DNA of 13,336 bases from JAGQTE01 sp964648005 (GTDB lineage Bacteria > Actinomycetota > Acidimicrobiia > Acidimicrobiales > Acidimicrobilacustridaceae). Positions 1 through 7,367 of this stretch are shown here, piece by piece. The stretch lies in NCBI GenBank assembly GCA_964648005.1, contig CAZYKR010000104.1, positions 1-13,336 on the forward strand, in the 5' to 3' direction. Numbering within the stretch: position 1 is the stretch's first letter; the number at the start of each line of letters is the position of its first letter. A program made the position numbers and the translations under genes. Under the pieces are notes generated by a model. It saw nothing but the letters and a program-made list of their open reading frames with translations. It did not search any database and had not been told where the DNA came from.

Positions 1-61
1 GCTACTCGCACGTATCGTTACGGCGCATCGGCGGTACGGCATCGACCGGGAGGCAGAAGGA

Positions 62-2422
62 ATGATCGCTCGCATCGGGCGCTGGTGCTTCGAGCACCGC
101 TGGACCACCGTGGGCCTGTGGCTCGCTGGACTCATCGCCCTCAACGTCGTGGCCGGCGCCCTGCAGCCCGCCTTCAGCGACGAGATGTCGATCCCCGAGT
201 CAGAGTCGGCGTCGGGCTTCGAGGTCGTCGAGGAGCACTTCGGCGCCGCTATGGGCAGCTTCTTGGACGGCAAGGTCGTCTTCGTCGCCGACCAAGGGGT
301 CGCGGACCCCGAGGTGCAGGCGGCCATGGAGGACTACTTCGCCCGCATCGACGAGGAGATCCCCGAGATCCTCGAGATCCAGAGCCCCTACGGCGAGACC
401 GGTGCCTTCCAGATCGCCTCCGAGGGTGACCTCGCCGGCAAGCTCGCCTTCGCCAACCTCACCCTCGACCCCGAGACCGATCAGACCCGCGCCGGCACCA
501 TCGGCAAGGAGCTCGCCGAGAAGGCGCCCGAGATCGACGGTCTGCGGGTCGAGATCGGCGGCCAGAACCTGGCCGAGTTCGAGCCACCGTCATCCGAGCT
601 GCTCGGGCTCGCCTTCGCCATCGTGGTGCTGATCCTCGCCTTCGGCTCGGTGCTGGCCATGGGCCTGCCGATCGGCGTCGCCATCAGCGGCGTCGCCACC
701 GGGTCCGCCATGGTCATGTTGATCTCGCACCTCACGACCGTGCCCGAGTTCTCCACGACGATCGGCGCCATGATCGGCCTCGGCGTCGGCATCGACTACG
801 CGCTGTTCATCGTCACCCGCTACCGCGAAGGCCTCCACCAGGGGCTCGACCCGCTCGAGGCCACAGGCATCGCCATGGATACCGCCGGGCGCGCCGTGAT
901 CTTCGCCGGCGTGACCGTCGTGATCTCGCTGCTCGGCATGCTCGTCATCGGCCTGTCGTTCGTGTCGGGCCTGGGCATCTCGGCGTCGGTCACCGTGCTC
1001 GCCACCATGCTGGCGTCGACCACCTTGCTGCCGGCCCTGCTCGGCCTGGCCCGCCTGCGCGTCGAGGTCACCCGCTGGCGGGGGCTCATCGCCGCCGGGC
1101 TGGTGGCGATCGCCCTCATCGGCGTCGGCCTCGGCATCGACGCCCTCATGGTCGGGCTGCCGTTGGCCGTGGTCGTCATCCTCGCCGGCTTCGTCCTCGC
1201 GCCACTCAAGCGCGAGGTGCCACGCAAGCCCCCGAAGCCGATCCGCGAGACCACGGCGTACCGGTGGAGCCGGGTGATCCAGCGCCGGCCCTGGACCGCC
1301 GCCATCGGCGGCACGCTGGTCCTGCTGCTCATGGCGGCGCCCGTGCTCTCGCTGCACATGGGCTTCTCCGACGAGGGCAACTTCCCCGAGGACTCGACCA
1401 CCCGCCAGGCCTACGACCTGCTCGCCGACGGCTTCGGCGCCGGCTTCAACGGCCCGTTCATGATCGTCGCCGAGGTGAACGGTCCCGACGGCCTCGCCAC
1501 GTTGGCCGGGCTGTCGCAGACGTTGGCCACGACCGAGGGCGTGGCACTCGCCACCCCGCCGATCCCCAACGACCCGGCCAACCCGACGGCGGCGATGATC
1601 CGCATCATCCCCACCACCTCGCCGCAGGACCGCACCACCGAGGACCTCGTCGTCAACTTGCGCGAAACCATCGTCCCCGCCGCCGTCGAAGGCACCGACG
1701 TGCAGCCCTACGTCACCGGCTTCGTGCCGATCGCCATCGACTTCAGCACCTACCTCGGCGAGCGGATGCTCGTGTTCATGGGTGTGGTGCTGCTGCTGAG
1801 CTTCCTGCTGCTGATGGCCGTGTTCCGGTCGCTGCTGGTGCCGCTCAAGGCCGTGATCATGAACATGCTCTCGATCGCCGCCGCCTACGGCGTGTCGGTC
1901 GCCATCTTCCAGTGGGGCTGGGGCGGCTCGTTCACGGGCATCGAGCCGGCGCCGATCGAGCCGTTCATCCCGATGATGATGTTCGCCATCGTGTTCGGCC
2001 TGTCGATGGACTACGAGGTCTTCCTGCTGTCGCGCATCCGTGAGGAGTACGACCGCACTGGCGACGCCAAAGGGTCCGTCGCCGACGGCCTCGCCGCCAC
2101 CGCCCGGGTCATCACCGCGGCGGCCGCCATCATGGTCGTGGTCTTCGGCAGCTTCCTGCTCGAGGACTACCGGGTCATCAAGCTGTTCGGCACCGGCCTG
2201 GCCGTCGCCGTGCTGCTCGACGCCACGCTCATCCGCATGCTGCTCGTGCCCGCCACGATGGAGCTGCTCGGCGAGAAGAACTGGTGGTTGCCCCACTGGC
2301 TCGACCGGCTGCTGCCGAAGATCAACGTCGAAGGCCACTACCTGGACGTGGGCGAGGACGGGCAGGGCCTCGAGGACCTTCCCGGCGACGAGGAGCCCAC
2401 GAAGGAGCCTGCGCTCCGCTAG
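62..2422 (+). CDS. MMPL/RND-family membrane transporter
   Basis: A 786-residue inner-membrane protein of the MMPL branch of the RND superfamily, which uses the proton gradient to export lipids or other hydrophobic compounds. One N-terminal membrane helix (about residues 13-34) is followed by an extracytoplasmic domain to about 178, a helix bundle, a second extracytoplasmic domain (about 433-570) and a second bundle. Each bundle carries the family's intramembrane Asp-Tyr signature: GVGIDYALFI at 242-251 and GLSMDYEVFL at 646-655. Two extra hydrophobic stretches at about 342-385, between the first bundle and the central linker, exceed the usual twelve-helix plan. The C-terminal tail is acidic. 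ATG at 62 is preceded by GGAGG with 8 nt spacing. The substrate cannot be read from the sequence. It lacks the palindrome found before the steroid genes, so a link to steroid catabolism is unproven. Family call is firm. Confidence 0.93.
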   Translation: MIARIGRWCFEHRWTTVGLWLAGLIALNVVAGALQPAFSDEMSIPESESASGFEVVEEHFGAAMGSFLDGKVVFVADQGVADPEVQAAMEDYFARIDEEIPEILEIQSPYGETGAFQIASEGDLAGKLAFANLTLDPETDQTRAGTIGKELAEKAPEIDGLRVEIGGQNLAEFEPPSSELLGLAFAIVVLILAFGSVLAMGLPIGVAISGVATGSAMVMLISHLTTVPEFSTTIGAMIGLGVGIDYALFIVTRYREGLHQGLDPLEATGIAMDTAGRAVIFAGVTVVISLLGMLVIGLSFVSGLGISASVTVLATMLASTTLLPALLGLARLRVEVTRWRGLIAAGLVAIALIGVGLGIDALMVGLPLAVVVILAGFVLAPLKREVPRKPPKPIRETTAYRWSRVIQRRPWTAAIGGTLVLLLMAAPVLSLHMGFSDEGNFPEDSTTRQAYDLLADGFGAGFNGPFMIVAEVNGPDGLATLAGLSQTLATTEGVALATPPIPNDPANPTAAMIRIIPTTSPQDRTTEDLVVNLRETIVPAAVEGTDVQPYVTGFVPIAIDFSTYLGERMLVFMGVVLLLSFLLLMAVFRSLLVPLKAVIMNMLSIAAAYGVSVAIFQWGWGGSFTGIEPAPIEPFIPMMMFAIVFGLSMDYEVFLLSRIREEYDRTGDAKGSVADGLAATARVITAAAAIMVVVFGSFLLEDYRVIKLFGTGLAVAVLLDATLIRMLLVPATMELLGEKNWWLPHWLDRLLPKINVEGHYLDVGEDGQGLEDLPGDEEPTKEPALR

Positions 2423-2425
2423 AAC
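2415..2425 (+). promoter_or_regulatory. Putative -10 region of a leaderless promoter (YceI-like gene)
   Basis: TCCGCTAGAAC overlaps the TAG stop of the MMPL gene. The hexamer TAGAAC ends 7 nt before the ATG at 2433, so transcription would begin at or beside the start codon. The identical 11-mer stands 6 nt before the GTG at 7385. No convincing -35 box or Shine-Dalgarno sequence is seen. Confidence 0.4.
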
Positions 2426-2432
2426 CTGCCCG

Positions 2433-2930
2433 ATGGCGACCTACGAGATCGACAAGGAACGCAGCACGTTCAGCCTGCGCTTCACCCCCAGCTTCCCGGG
2501 CATGGGGGCCAAGATCTCCGGTCTCACGGGTCGCTTCGACGCCGCGGTCGACGACGACGGCATCATCGATTGGGACGCTCCGTTCTCCGGGGCCTTCGAG
2601 ATGCACGTCGACGACATCTCGCTCGGCAACCGCTTCATGACCTTCGGGGCTCGGCAGTGGCTCGACCCCCGCCAGTACGACCGCGTCACCGGCGAGCTGC
2701 TCGACGTCGAGCCCGAGGGCACCGACGGCTTCACCTCGCACGTGCGCATCAACGTCAAGGGCACCGAGGTGACGATGGCAGCGACGGGACGTTTCGACGT
2801 GCGCACCCATGACGACATCACGGTGCACGGCCGGTCCATGGCCGACCCGCGCGAGTTCGGTGTGGCGCTGCCGCCGTTCCTGAACGTCATGGTCCACGTC
2901 CGCTGGCGGATCGAGCTCAATCCCGTCTGA
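2433..2930 (+). CDS. YceI-like lipocalin-fold protein
   Basis: A 165-residue protein with the outline of the YceI family: an opening Tyr-x-Ile-Asp strand followed by a Ser-Thr-Phe-Ser-Leu strand, a GRFDAAVDDDG turn (about 33-43), a region like the family's 'x-Ser-Ile' strand (DDISLGN, about 62-68), and a late 'G-x-x-x-V-x-M' strand (about 113-118). YceI proteins form a beta-barrel that binds polyisoprenoid or other long-chain lipids. There is no signal peptide, so this copy should be cytoplasmic. It lies 10 nt after the MMPL gene, seems to have its own -10 box, and could also be read through from it; pairing with a lipid transporter would fit lipid handling, but that is inference. The family assignment rests on pattern similarity rather than an exact motif. 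Confidence 0.6.
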   Translation: MATYEIDKERSTFSLRFTPSFPGMGAKISGLTGRFDAAVDDDGIIDWDAPFSGAFEMHVDDISLGNRFMTFGARQWLDPRQYDRVTGELLDVEPEGTDGFTSHVRINVKGTEVTMAATGRFDVRTHDDITVHGRSMADPREFGVALPPFLNVMVHVRWRIELNPV

Positions 2931-2943
2931 GATCGGTCACGGG
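2922..2943. terminator. Weak hairpin between convergent genes
   Basis: CCCGT (2922-2926) and ACGGG (2939-2943) are complementary and bracket the facing stop codons of the YceI-like gene and ipdC, with a 12-nt loop and no T-tract. It could act as a bidirectional end signal, but five base pairs is marginal in such GC-rich DNA. Confidence 0.2.
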
Positions 2944-4025
2944 TTCCTGAGGCGAGCGAGGGTGACGCGTGCCTCGTCCACGACCGAGGCGATGACCTCG
3001 GCCACCGTCGGCAGCGAGTCGATCTCCCCCACCACCTGACCCGTCGGCAGGATGCCGACCTCCGGGTGCCCGTCGACCATCGCCGCCTTCGTCAGCATCG
3101 GCGCGTTGGCCGCCATGGCCAGCTGGGCCCAGGTCAGGTCCTGATGGCGCTTCATCGCCAGCCCCTCGGTCAGCAGGTCGCGCACCGACGTGCCGGTGAG
3201 CTTGCGGAAGCGCAGGGCGTTCGCCGCCGCCTTGGGCAGCCGGGTCAGGATCGATGCCTGCTCCAGCTCCTCGATCACCTCGGTGCGGATGACCCGCTGC
3301 GGGTGCCCATCGACGGCCAACGTGCGCACGGTGTCGGTGAGCCCTGCCGCCAGGTAGCGCTGCTTGACGTTGTCGGGCACGGTGCTCTCCTGCGTCAGCA
3401 GGAACCGCGTCCCCATGGCGATGCCCTGCGCCCCCCACGCCAGCGCCGCCACCAGCCCCCGGCCGTCGCAGAACCCGCCGGCGCCGAGCACCGGGATGTC
3501 GACGGCGTCGGCGGCGCCCGGCACCAGCAGCGACGTCGGCACCTCTCCGGTGTGGCCGCCGCCCTCCATCCCCTGGGCGATCACGGCCGAGACGCCGATG
3601 CCCGCCATCTTCACGGCATGGCGCGGCGCGCCGATGGTCGGGATCGACACGAGGCCGGCGTCGGTACAGCGGGCGACCACGTCGGCCGACGGCGGCGTGG
3701 CGAAGCTCGCCACGCGCACCCCGGCGTCGATGATCAACGCCAGGCGCTCGGCCAGATCAGGCTGATCGGCGCGGAAGTTCACGCCGAACGGCTTGCCCGG
3801 CGCCCGCTCGCTCACCTCGGCGACGGCCCGCCGCAGCTCGGGGATCGTCATCGTGGCCGAGGCCAGGATGCCCAGGCCCCCGGCGTTGGCGGTCGCCGCG
3901 GTCAGTCGAGCGCCCGACACCCACCCCATACCGGTCTGCACGATCGGCACCTCGATGCCGACCAGGTCGCAGAACGGCGTCCGCAGCGGATCGACGGCGA
4001 TGTCTCCCGCGGCGTCATCGGCCAT
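2937..4025 (-). CDS. ipdC: IpdC, nitronate-monooxygenase-like flavin oxidoreductase of HIP catabolism
   Basis: A 362-residue FMN-dependent TIM-barrel protein of the nitronate monooxygenase/2-nitropropane dioxygenase family. Visible signatures are QTGMGWVSGARL (30-41), the long ATANAGGLGILASATMT block (44-60), the flavin-binding QGMEGGGHTG (151-160), GAGGFCDGRG (181-190) and GIAMGTRF (201-208). These resemble M. tuberculosis IpdC (Rv3553) much more than generic nitronate monooxygenases. In mycobacteria and rhodococci IpdC is needed to degrade the last two steroid rings (HIP) and acts with EchA20 and IpdAB on CoA-thioester intermediates. It is the last gene of echA20-ipdA-ipdB-ipdC, with only 2 nt separating the ipdB stop from the ATG at 4025, and length is normal (about 355 in M. 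tuberculosis). The generic enzyme name alone would mislead; the operon decides the role. Confidence 0.9.
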   Translation of the reverse strand: MADDAAGDIAVDPLRTPFCDLVGIEVPIVQTGMGWVSGARLTAATANAGGLGILASATMTIPELRRAVAEVSERAPGKPFGVNFRADQPDLAERLALIIDAGVRVASFATPPSADVVARCTDAGLVSIPTIGAPRHAVKMAGIGVSAVIAQGMEGGGHTGEVPTSLLVPGAADAVDIPVLGAGGFCDGRGLVAALAWGAQGIAMGTRFLLTQESTVPDNVKQRYLAAGLTDTVRTLAVDGHPQRVIRTEVIEELEQASILTRLPKAAANALRFRKLTGTSVRDLLTEGLAMKRHQDLTWAQLAMAANAPMLTKAAMVDGHPEVGILPTGQVVGEIDSLPTVAEVIASVVDEARVTLARLRNP

Positions 4026-4027
4026 CG

Positions 4028-4835
4028 TCAGCCCGCCACCTCGCGCAGCCGCAGACCCTTGGGATCGAGTGCGGCGATGATCTCGAGCTCCTCGGGCGTC
4101 GGCAGACGGCTCTCGGGCACCTCGTCGGGCACCACCAGCTCGAAGCCCGTCGCCTCGACCACCTCGTCCACCGTCACCCCCGGGTGCACCGAGCGCAGGC
4201 GCATGCGGTGGTCAGGCGTCTCGAAGTCGAGCACCGCCAGGTTGGTGACGACCCGGCGGATCTCGTGGTAGCGACTCGCCACCGGGCCGAGCTCGGCGGC
4301 GCGGTCGTAGCCGACACCCGTCACGACGCTGACCTGCTCGACCAGCACCTTGGGCGAGTGGTTCGGCACCCAGTAGCTGGTCGTGTGGTTGATCGTGTTG
4401 CCGGGTGCACCGCGAAAGCCCAGCAGCTGGGCCCGGGGTTGGCGCCACTCGCCGATGCAGGCGATGTTCTGGTTGCCGTACCGGTCGACCTGCGTGGCAC
4501 CCATCATCACGTGGCGCCTGCCGTTCCACAGCACGGTGAACATCTGCGGGTACGGGTTCCACGTCTCGACCACGGCATCGACACCGACGGGCCGGTCGCC
4601 GTCGGAGGTGTACGGGTCGACGCCGGGAGCCAGGTTCGAGGCCGTGAAGGTGGCGTAGCCGTCGGTCATGACGAGCGCCGGCTCGAACGTGCTGCGCGCC
4701 AGTCGTCCGCCGAGCATCGGTGTGGTGCCGATGGGGTTGCACAGGATCTCGCCGTCGCCGCGGAAGGTCTCGGNNNNNNNNNNAGGTCTCGGCGACCGCC
4801 ACGACGCAGATGTCGGCTCGGGTCGGCTCGCTCAC
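4028..4835 (-). CDS. ipdB: IpdB, beta subunit of the steroid ring C-opening CoA-transferase-like hydrolase (interrupted by an assembly gap)
   Basis: Beta subunit of IpdAB, a class I CoA-transferase homologue that hydrolyses the carbocyclic ring of COCHEA-CoA in HIP catabolism instead of moving CoA. The reading frame is split in the given sequence by ten Ns. The start is GTG at 4835 (VSEPTRADICVVAVAE), overlapping the ipdA stop as GTGA, with AGGAGG 7 nt upstream. After the gap the protein continues GDGEILCNPIGTTPMLGG, then LARSTFEPALVMTDG, as in known IpdB. The nine bases AGGTCTCGG flank both sides of the Ns; merging the copies removes 19 nt and gives one open frame of 262 residues, close to the roughly 250 of M. 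tuberculosis IpdB. The 19-nt excess alone accounts for the apparent frameshift. I call the gene intact. Confidence 0.9.
4774..4783. other. Scaffold gap (10 Ns) inside ipdB
   Basis: Ten Ns flanked by the same nine bases, AGGTCTCGG, at 4765-4773 and 4784-4792. This is the mark of two contigs that really overlap but were joined with a fixed-length spacer. It is not a biological feature. Confidence 0.97.
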
Positions 4836-5743
4836 TTGGCCGCCTCCTGCTGCTCGGCGCGCCACGCGGTGACCGCCTCCTGGTACGACGCCTCGCTGTC
4901 GAGCTCGAGGAACCGGGCGCTGAACGCCGCCCAGGCCTCGGGGTCCGACGCCGCCGTGGCGTACGCCTTCTGGAAGGCCTCGTCGCGGTCGTAGTCGGGC
5001 GGACACTCGGTGAAGTGGGCGCCGTTCGGTGCCTCGACGACCCCGGTCACGTGCATGCGCGAGATGCGCTGCGTGTGGAACGTGCCGCTGGTGGCCAGGT
5101 CGGCGGTGTCGACGATGCGCTCGCAGGACACGAACGTCTCGGCGGCCGCCATGGCGTACCACTCGTCCATGTACGGGTCGGGCCCGAGGAACTGGGCGTT
5201 GCCCGCCCGGTCGGCCCGGTTCTGGTGCAGCAGGGCGGCGTCGAGCTCGAGCGCAGGTACGGCGACCAGCTCCTCCGGTGCCGAGCCGTCGGGCCCGGGG
5301 TAGGGCGAGGTCACGGTGCGCAGGTCGTCCATCAGCGTCAGCACGTCCGAGCCGAGTCCGGCGCGGGTCGGCAGGAACGGCACCCGCCACGCCGCCGCCA
5401 TCAGGCCGAGCAGCAGCATCCCCTCGTCCCACTCCGCCACCTCGACGCTGCCGGCCTGGCGGGCGGCGCGGTAGTGCGGCTCGAGCGGGATCGAGTCGAG
5501 CGACACGAACCCGGAGATCACCTTGCGCACCTTGCCGGCCGCGCAGAGCAGCCCGACATCGGGGCCGCCGTAGCTCACGACGGTGAGGTCGTCGACGTCG
5601 GAGCGCAGCAGCGCCCGGATCAGGGCCATCGGCTTGCGCCGGCTCCCCCAGCCGCCGATGCCGATCGTCATGCCCGGCCGCAGGCGGGCGACCACCTCGT
5701 CGGGCGTCATCCGCTTGTCGGGGACCTCGCTCACCGACGTCAC
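4832..5743 (-). CDS. ipdA: IpdA, alpha subunit of the steroid ring C-opening CoA-transferase-like hydrolase
   Basis: A 303-residue alpha subunit of IpdAB, which opens ring C of COCHEA-CoA during degradation of the steroid C/D-ring remnant. Near the N terminus lie PDKRM (8-12) and the block GIGGWGSRRKPMALIRALLR (28-47), followed by YGGPDVGLLCAAGKVRKV (58-75) and SGFVSLDS (77-84), all characteristic of IpdA rather than acetoacetate or propionate CoA-transferases. A Glu in the WDEGM segment (105-109) appears, from memory, to match a glutamate reported as essential in IpdA. GTG at 5743 is preferred: it overlaps the echA20 stop as GTGA and has AAGGAGG just upstream. A second in-frame GTG at 5734 would trim three residues. 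It is coupled to ipdB by another GTGA overlap, suggesting balanced synthesis of the two subunits. Confidence 0.93.
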   Translation of the reverse strand: MTSVSEVPDKRMTPDEVVARLRPGMTIGIGGWGSRRKPMALIRALLRSDVDDLTVVSYGGPDVGLLCAAGKVRKVISGFVSLDSIPLEPHYRAARQAGSVEVAEWDEGMLLLGLMAAAWRVPFLPTRAGLGSDVLTLMDDLRTVTSPYPGPDGSAPEELVAVPALELDAALLHQNRADRAGNAQFLGPDPYMDEWYAMAAAETFVSCERIVDTADLATSGTFHTQRISRMHVTGVVEAPNGAHFTECPPDYDRDEAFQKAYATAASDPEAWAAFSARFLELDSEASYQEAVTAWRAEQQEAAK

Positions 5744-6495
5744 TTCGCCTCCTTGCCCTGCTCGACGAAGGCGTCGCGCGCCTCGTCGGCGACACCCGAC
5801 AGGTTCAGCTCGAAGGTGAAGCCCTGCTCGAACCGGTAGCTGCGCCGTACGTCCCACAGGTCGATGCCGTTGAGGGACTCCTTGGCGGCCCGCACGACGG
5901 CTGGGCGCTTCTCGGCGATCTGGGTCGCCACCCGCAGCGCCGCGTCGCGCAGCTCGGCGACGGGGACGACCTCGAGCACCGAGCCGAAGTGGTGCAGCTC
6001 CTGCGCCGTGGCCGTGGCGGCGGTGTAGACCATCGCCCGCATCTTGTGCTGGGGCACCAGCCGAGCGAGGTGGGTAGCGGCGCCGAGGGCGCCCCGGTCC
6101 ACCTCGGGCAGGCCGAAGGTGGCGTTGTCGGCGGCCACGATGATGTCGGCGTTGCCGACGAGCCCGATGCCGCCGCCGAGGCAGAACCCGTTGACGGCGG
6201 CGATGACCGGCACGGCGCACTCGTAGACGGCAGCGAAGGCGGCGAAGCACCCCTTGTTGGCGCCGATCAGGGCGTCGAACCCGTCGGTGGCCTGCATCTC
6301 CTTGATGTCGACGCCGGCGTTGAACCCCCGGCCCTCGGCTCGCAGCACGACGACCCGCACCGCCGGGTCCTCGCCCAGCGAGCGGACGAGATCGGCGAGC
6401 TCGAACCAGCCGGCGACGGTCAGTGCGTTGACCGGCGGGTTGTCCATGACGACCTCGGCGATGCCCTGGTCGTCGACGGTGTGCGTGATGCCCAT
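5740..6495 (-). CDS. echA20: EchA20, crotonase-fold hydrolase opening steroid ring D
   Basis: A 251-residue enoyl-CoA hydratase/isomerase-superfamily protein. EchA20 hydrolytically opens ring D of the CoA thioester made from HIP, before IpdAB opens ring C. Identifying segments are PPVNALTVAGWFELAD (20-35), LRAEGRGFNAGVDIKEMQ (51-68, first oxyanion-hole strand), VYECAVPVIAAVNGF (90-104), the glycine-rich CLGGGIGLVGNADIIVA (105-121, second oxyanion-hole element) and FGLPEVDRGALGAATHL (127-143). They match M. tuberculosis EchA20 (Rv3550) closely, unlike ordinary hydratases. ATG at 6495 is chosen because GGAG sits 5 nt upstream; a GTG at 6501 overlaps that ribosome site and is less likely. First gene of the operon, reading away from the divergent SDR gene across a 65-nt control region that holds a palindromic operator. 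Confidence 0.94.
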   Translation of the reverse strand: MGITHTVDDQGIAEVVMDNPPVNALTVAGWFELADLVRSLGEDPAVRVVVLRAEGRGFNAGVDIKEMQATDGFDALIGANKGCFAAFAAVYECAVPVIAAVNGFCLGGGIGLVGNADIIVAADNATFGLPEVDRGALGAATHLARLVPQHKMRAMVYTAATATAQELHHFGSVLEVVPVAELRDAALRVATQIAEKRPAVVRAAKESLNGIDLWDVRRSYRFEQGFTFELNLSGVADEARDAFVEQGKEAK

Positions 6496-6511
6496 GGGCA
6501 CTCCGTTCTCG

Positions 6512-6525
6512 GCGCGCTGGCGCGC
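6512..6525. repeat. GC-rich hairpin in the echA20 leader
   Basis: GCGCG (6512-6516), CTGG loop, CGCGC (6521-6525), between the palindrome at 6530-6544 and the echA20 start. The same stretch also reads as a direct repeat of GGCGCGC. It could fold in the 5' leader of the echA20 mRNA, or be a by-product of base composition. Confidence 0.3.
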
Positions 6526-6529
6526 GTTT

Positions 6530-6544
6530 CTGATGGGGCGTCAG
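6530..6544. promoter_or_regulatory. Palindromic operator 1, between echA20 and the divergent SDR gene
   Basis: CTGATGGGGCGTCAG, arms CTGATG and CGTCAG around a 3-nt centre, one mismatch from perfect symmetry. It lies in the only control region shared by echA20-ipdABC and the SDR gene, 16 nt from the SDR ATG. Just to its right GTTATGCC carries weak -10-like hexamers on both strands (TTATGC on plus, GCATAA on minus), so one bound regulator could control both directions. The same motif occurs at 8452-8466 and 11659-11673. Confidence 0.6.
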
Positions 6545-6560
6545 GACACGTTATGCCACG

Positions 6561-7367
6561 ATGGTGGCCATGGCCGATTCCGCTCCCGCTCCCCTCGCCA
6601 CCGCCCTCGACCTGACCGATCGCGTCGTGATCGTCACCGGCGGCACCAAGGGCGTCGGCCGGGGCATCACCGAGCGGTTCCTCGAAGCGGGTGCCCATGT
6701 GGTGGTCACGGCCCGCAACGCCCCCGAGACGCCGCTGGCGTGGGGTGACCGCTCCGCCTCCTTCGTTGCCGCCGACATCCGCGATCCCGACCAGACCGCC
6801 ACCGTCATCGCCGCCGCCACCGAGGCGCACGGCCGCATCGACGTGTTGGTGAACAACGCCGGCGGCTCGCCCAAGGCCGAGGCCGCCACGGCGTCGCCGC
6901 GCTTCTCCGAGTCGATCGTGAAGCTCAACCTGCTGGCCCCGCTCTACCTGTCGCAGGCCGCCAACGCCGTGATGCAGGACCAGGACACCGGTGGTTCGAT
7001 CATCAACATCGGCTCGCTCTCCGGGCTGCGGCCGAGCCCGTGGAGCGCCGCCTACGGCGCCGCCAAGGCGGGGCTGCTGAACCTGTCCCAGTCGCTCGCC
7101 ATCGAGTGGGCGCCGAAGGTCCGCGTGAACGTGGTGTCGGGTGGCTACATCCTCACCGAGCAGGCCGAGCTGCACTACGGCGACGACGCCGGCGTCGCCC
7201 GGGTGGCCGAGACGGTGCCGCTCGGCCGCCTGGCCTCGCCCACCGACATCGGTGACGCCTGCCTGTACCTCGCCTCCCCGCTGGCCCGCCACGTGTCGGG
7301 GGCCAACCTCGCCGTGCACGGTGGCGGCGAGGCACCCCCGTTCCTGGCGGCCGCAGACCTGCGGTGA
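6561..7367 (+). CDS. Short-chain dehydrogenase/reductase divergent from echA20 (Rv3549c-like)
   Basis: A 268-residue classical SDR, a soluble NAD(P)-dependent oxidoreductase. It has the Rossmann motif TGGTKGVG (26-33), NNAG (98-101), the catalytic Ser in NIGSLSG (149-155) and YGAAK (Tyr165, Lys169). The C terminus ends in a VHGGGE-x-PPFL pattern. Its position, divergent from and next to echA20, matches Rv3549c in M. tuberculosis, an SDR of the KstR2 regulon, so a role in steroid C/D-ring breakdown is likely; the substrate cannot be read. Start choice is open: ATG 6561, GTG 6564 and ATG 6570 are all in frame and none has a good Shine-Dalgarno. A leaderless start at 6564 would lie 6 nt after a weak TATGCC -10 box. 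Operator 1 lies immediately upstream. Confidence 0.88.
   Translation: MVAMADSAPAPLATALDLTDRVVIVTGGTKGVGRGITERFLEAGAHVVVTARNAPETPLAWGDRSASFVAADIRDPDQTATVIAAATEAHGRIDVLVNNAGGSPKAEAATASPRFSESIVKLNLLAPLYLSQAANAVMQDQDTGGSIINIGSLSGLRPSPWSAAYGAAKAGLLNLSQSLAIEWAPKVRVNVVSGGYILTEQAELHYGDDAGVARVAETVPLGRLASPTDIGDACLYLASPLARHVSGANLAVHGGGEAPPFLAAADLR

Noticed and set aside
590..2338. A 582-codon open frame on the minus strand, opposite the MMPL gene
   Set aside because: Its product is a His/Asp/Gly/Gln-rich string without any domain, the usual reverse-strand shadow of a GC-rich gene. The plus strand encodes a clear MMPL protein.
2937..4025. Annotation as a detoxifying nitronate monooxygenase
   Set aside because: The fold is the same, but residue blocks and operon context match IpdC.
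4028..4835. ipdB as a frameshifted pseudogene
   Set aside because: The frame change comes entirely from ten Ns plus a duplicated 9-bp contig end; removing them restores a full-length gene.
4184..5839. A long plus-strand open frame (551 codons) opposite ipdA and ipdB
   Set aside because: It runs through the N-gap and has Arg/Gly/His-biased composition without motifs. The minus strand carries unmistakable IpdA and IpdB.
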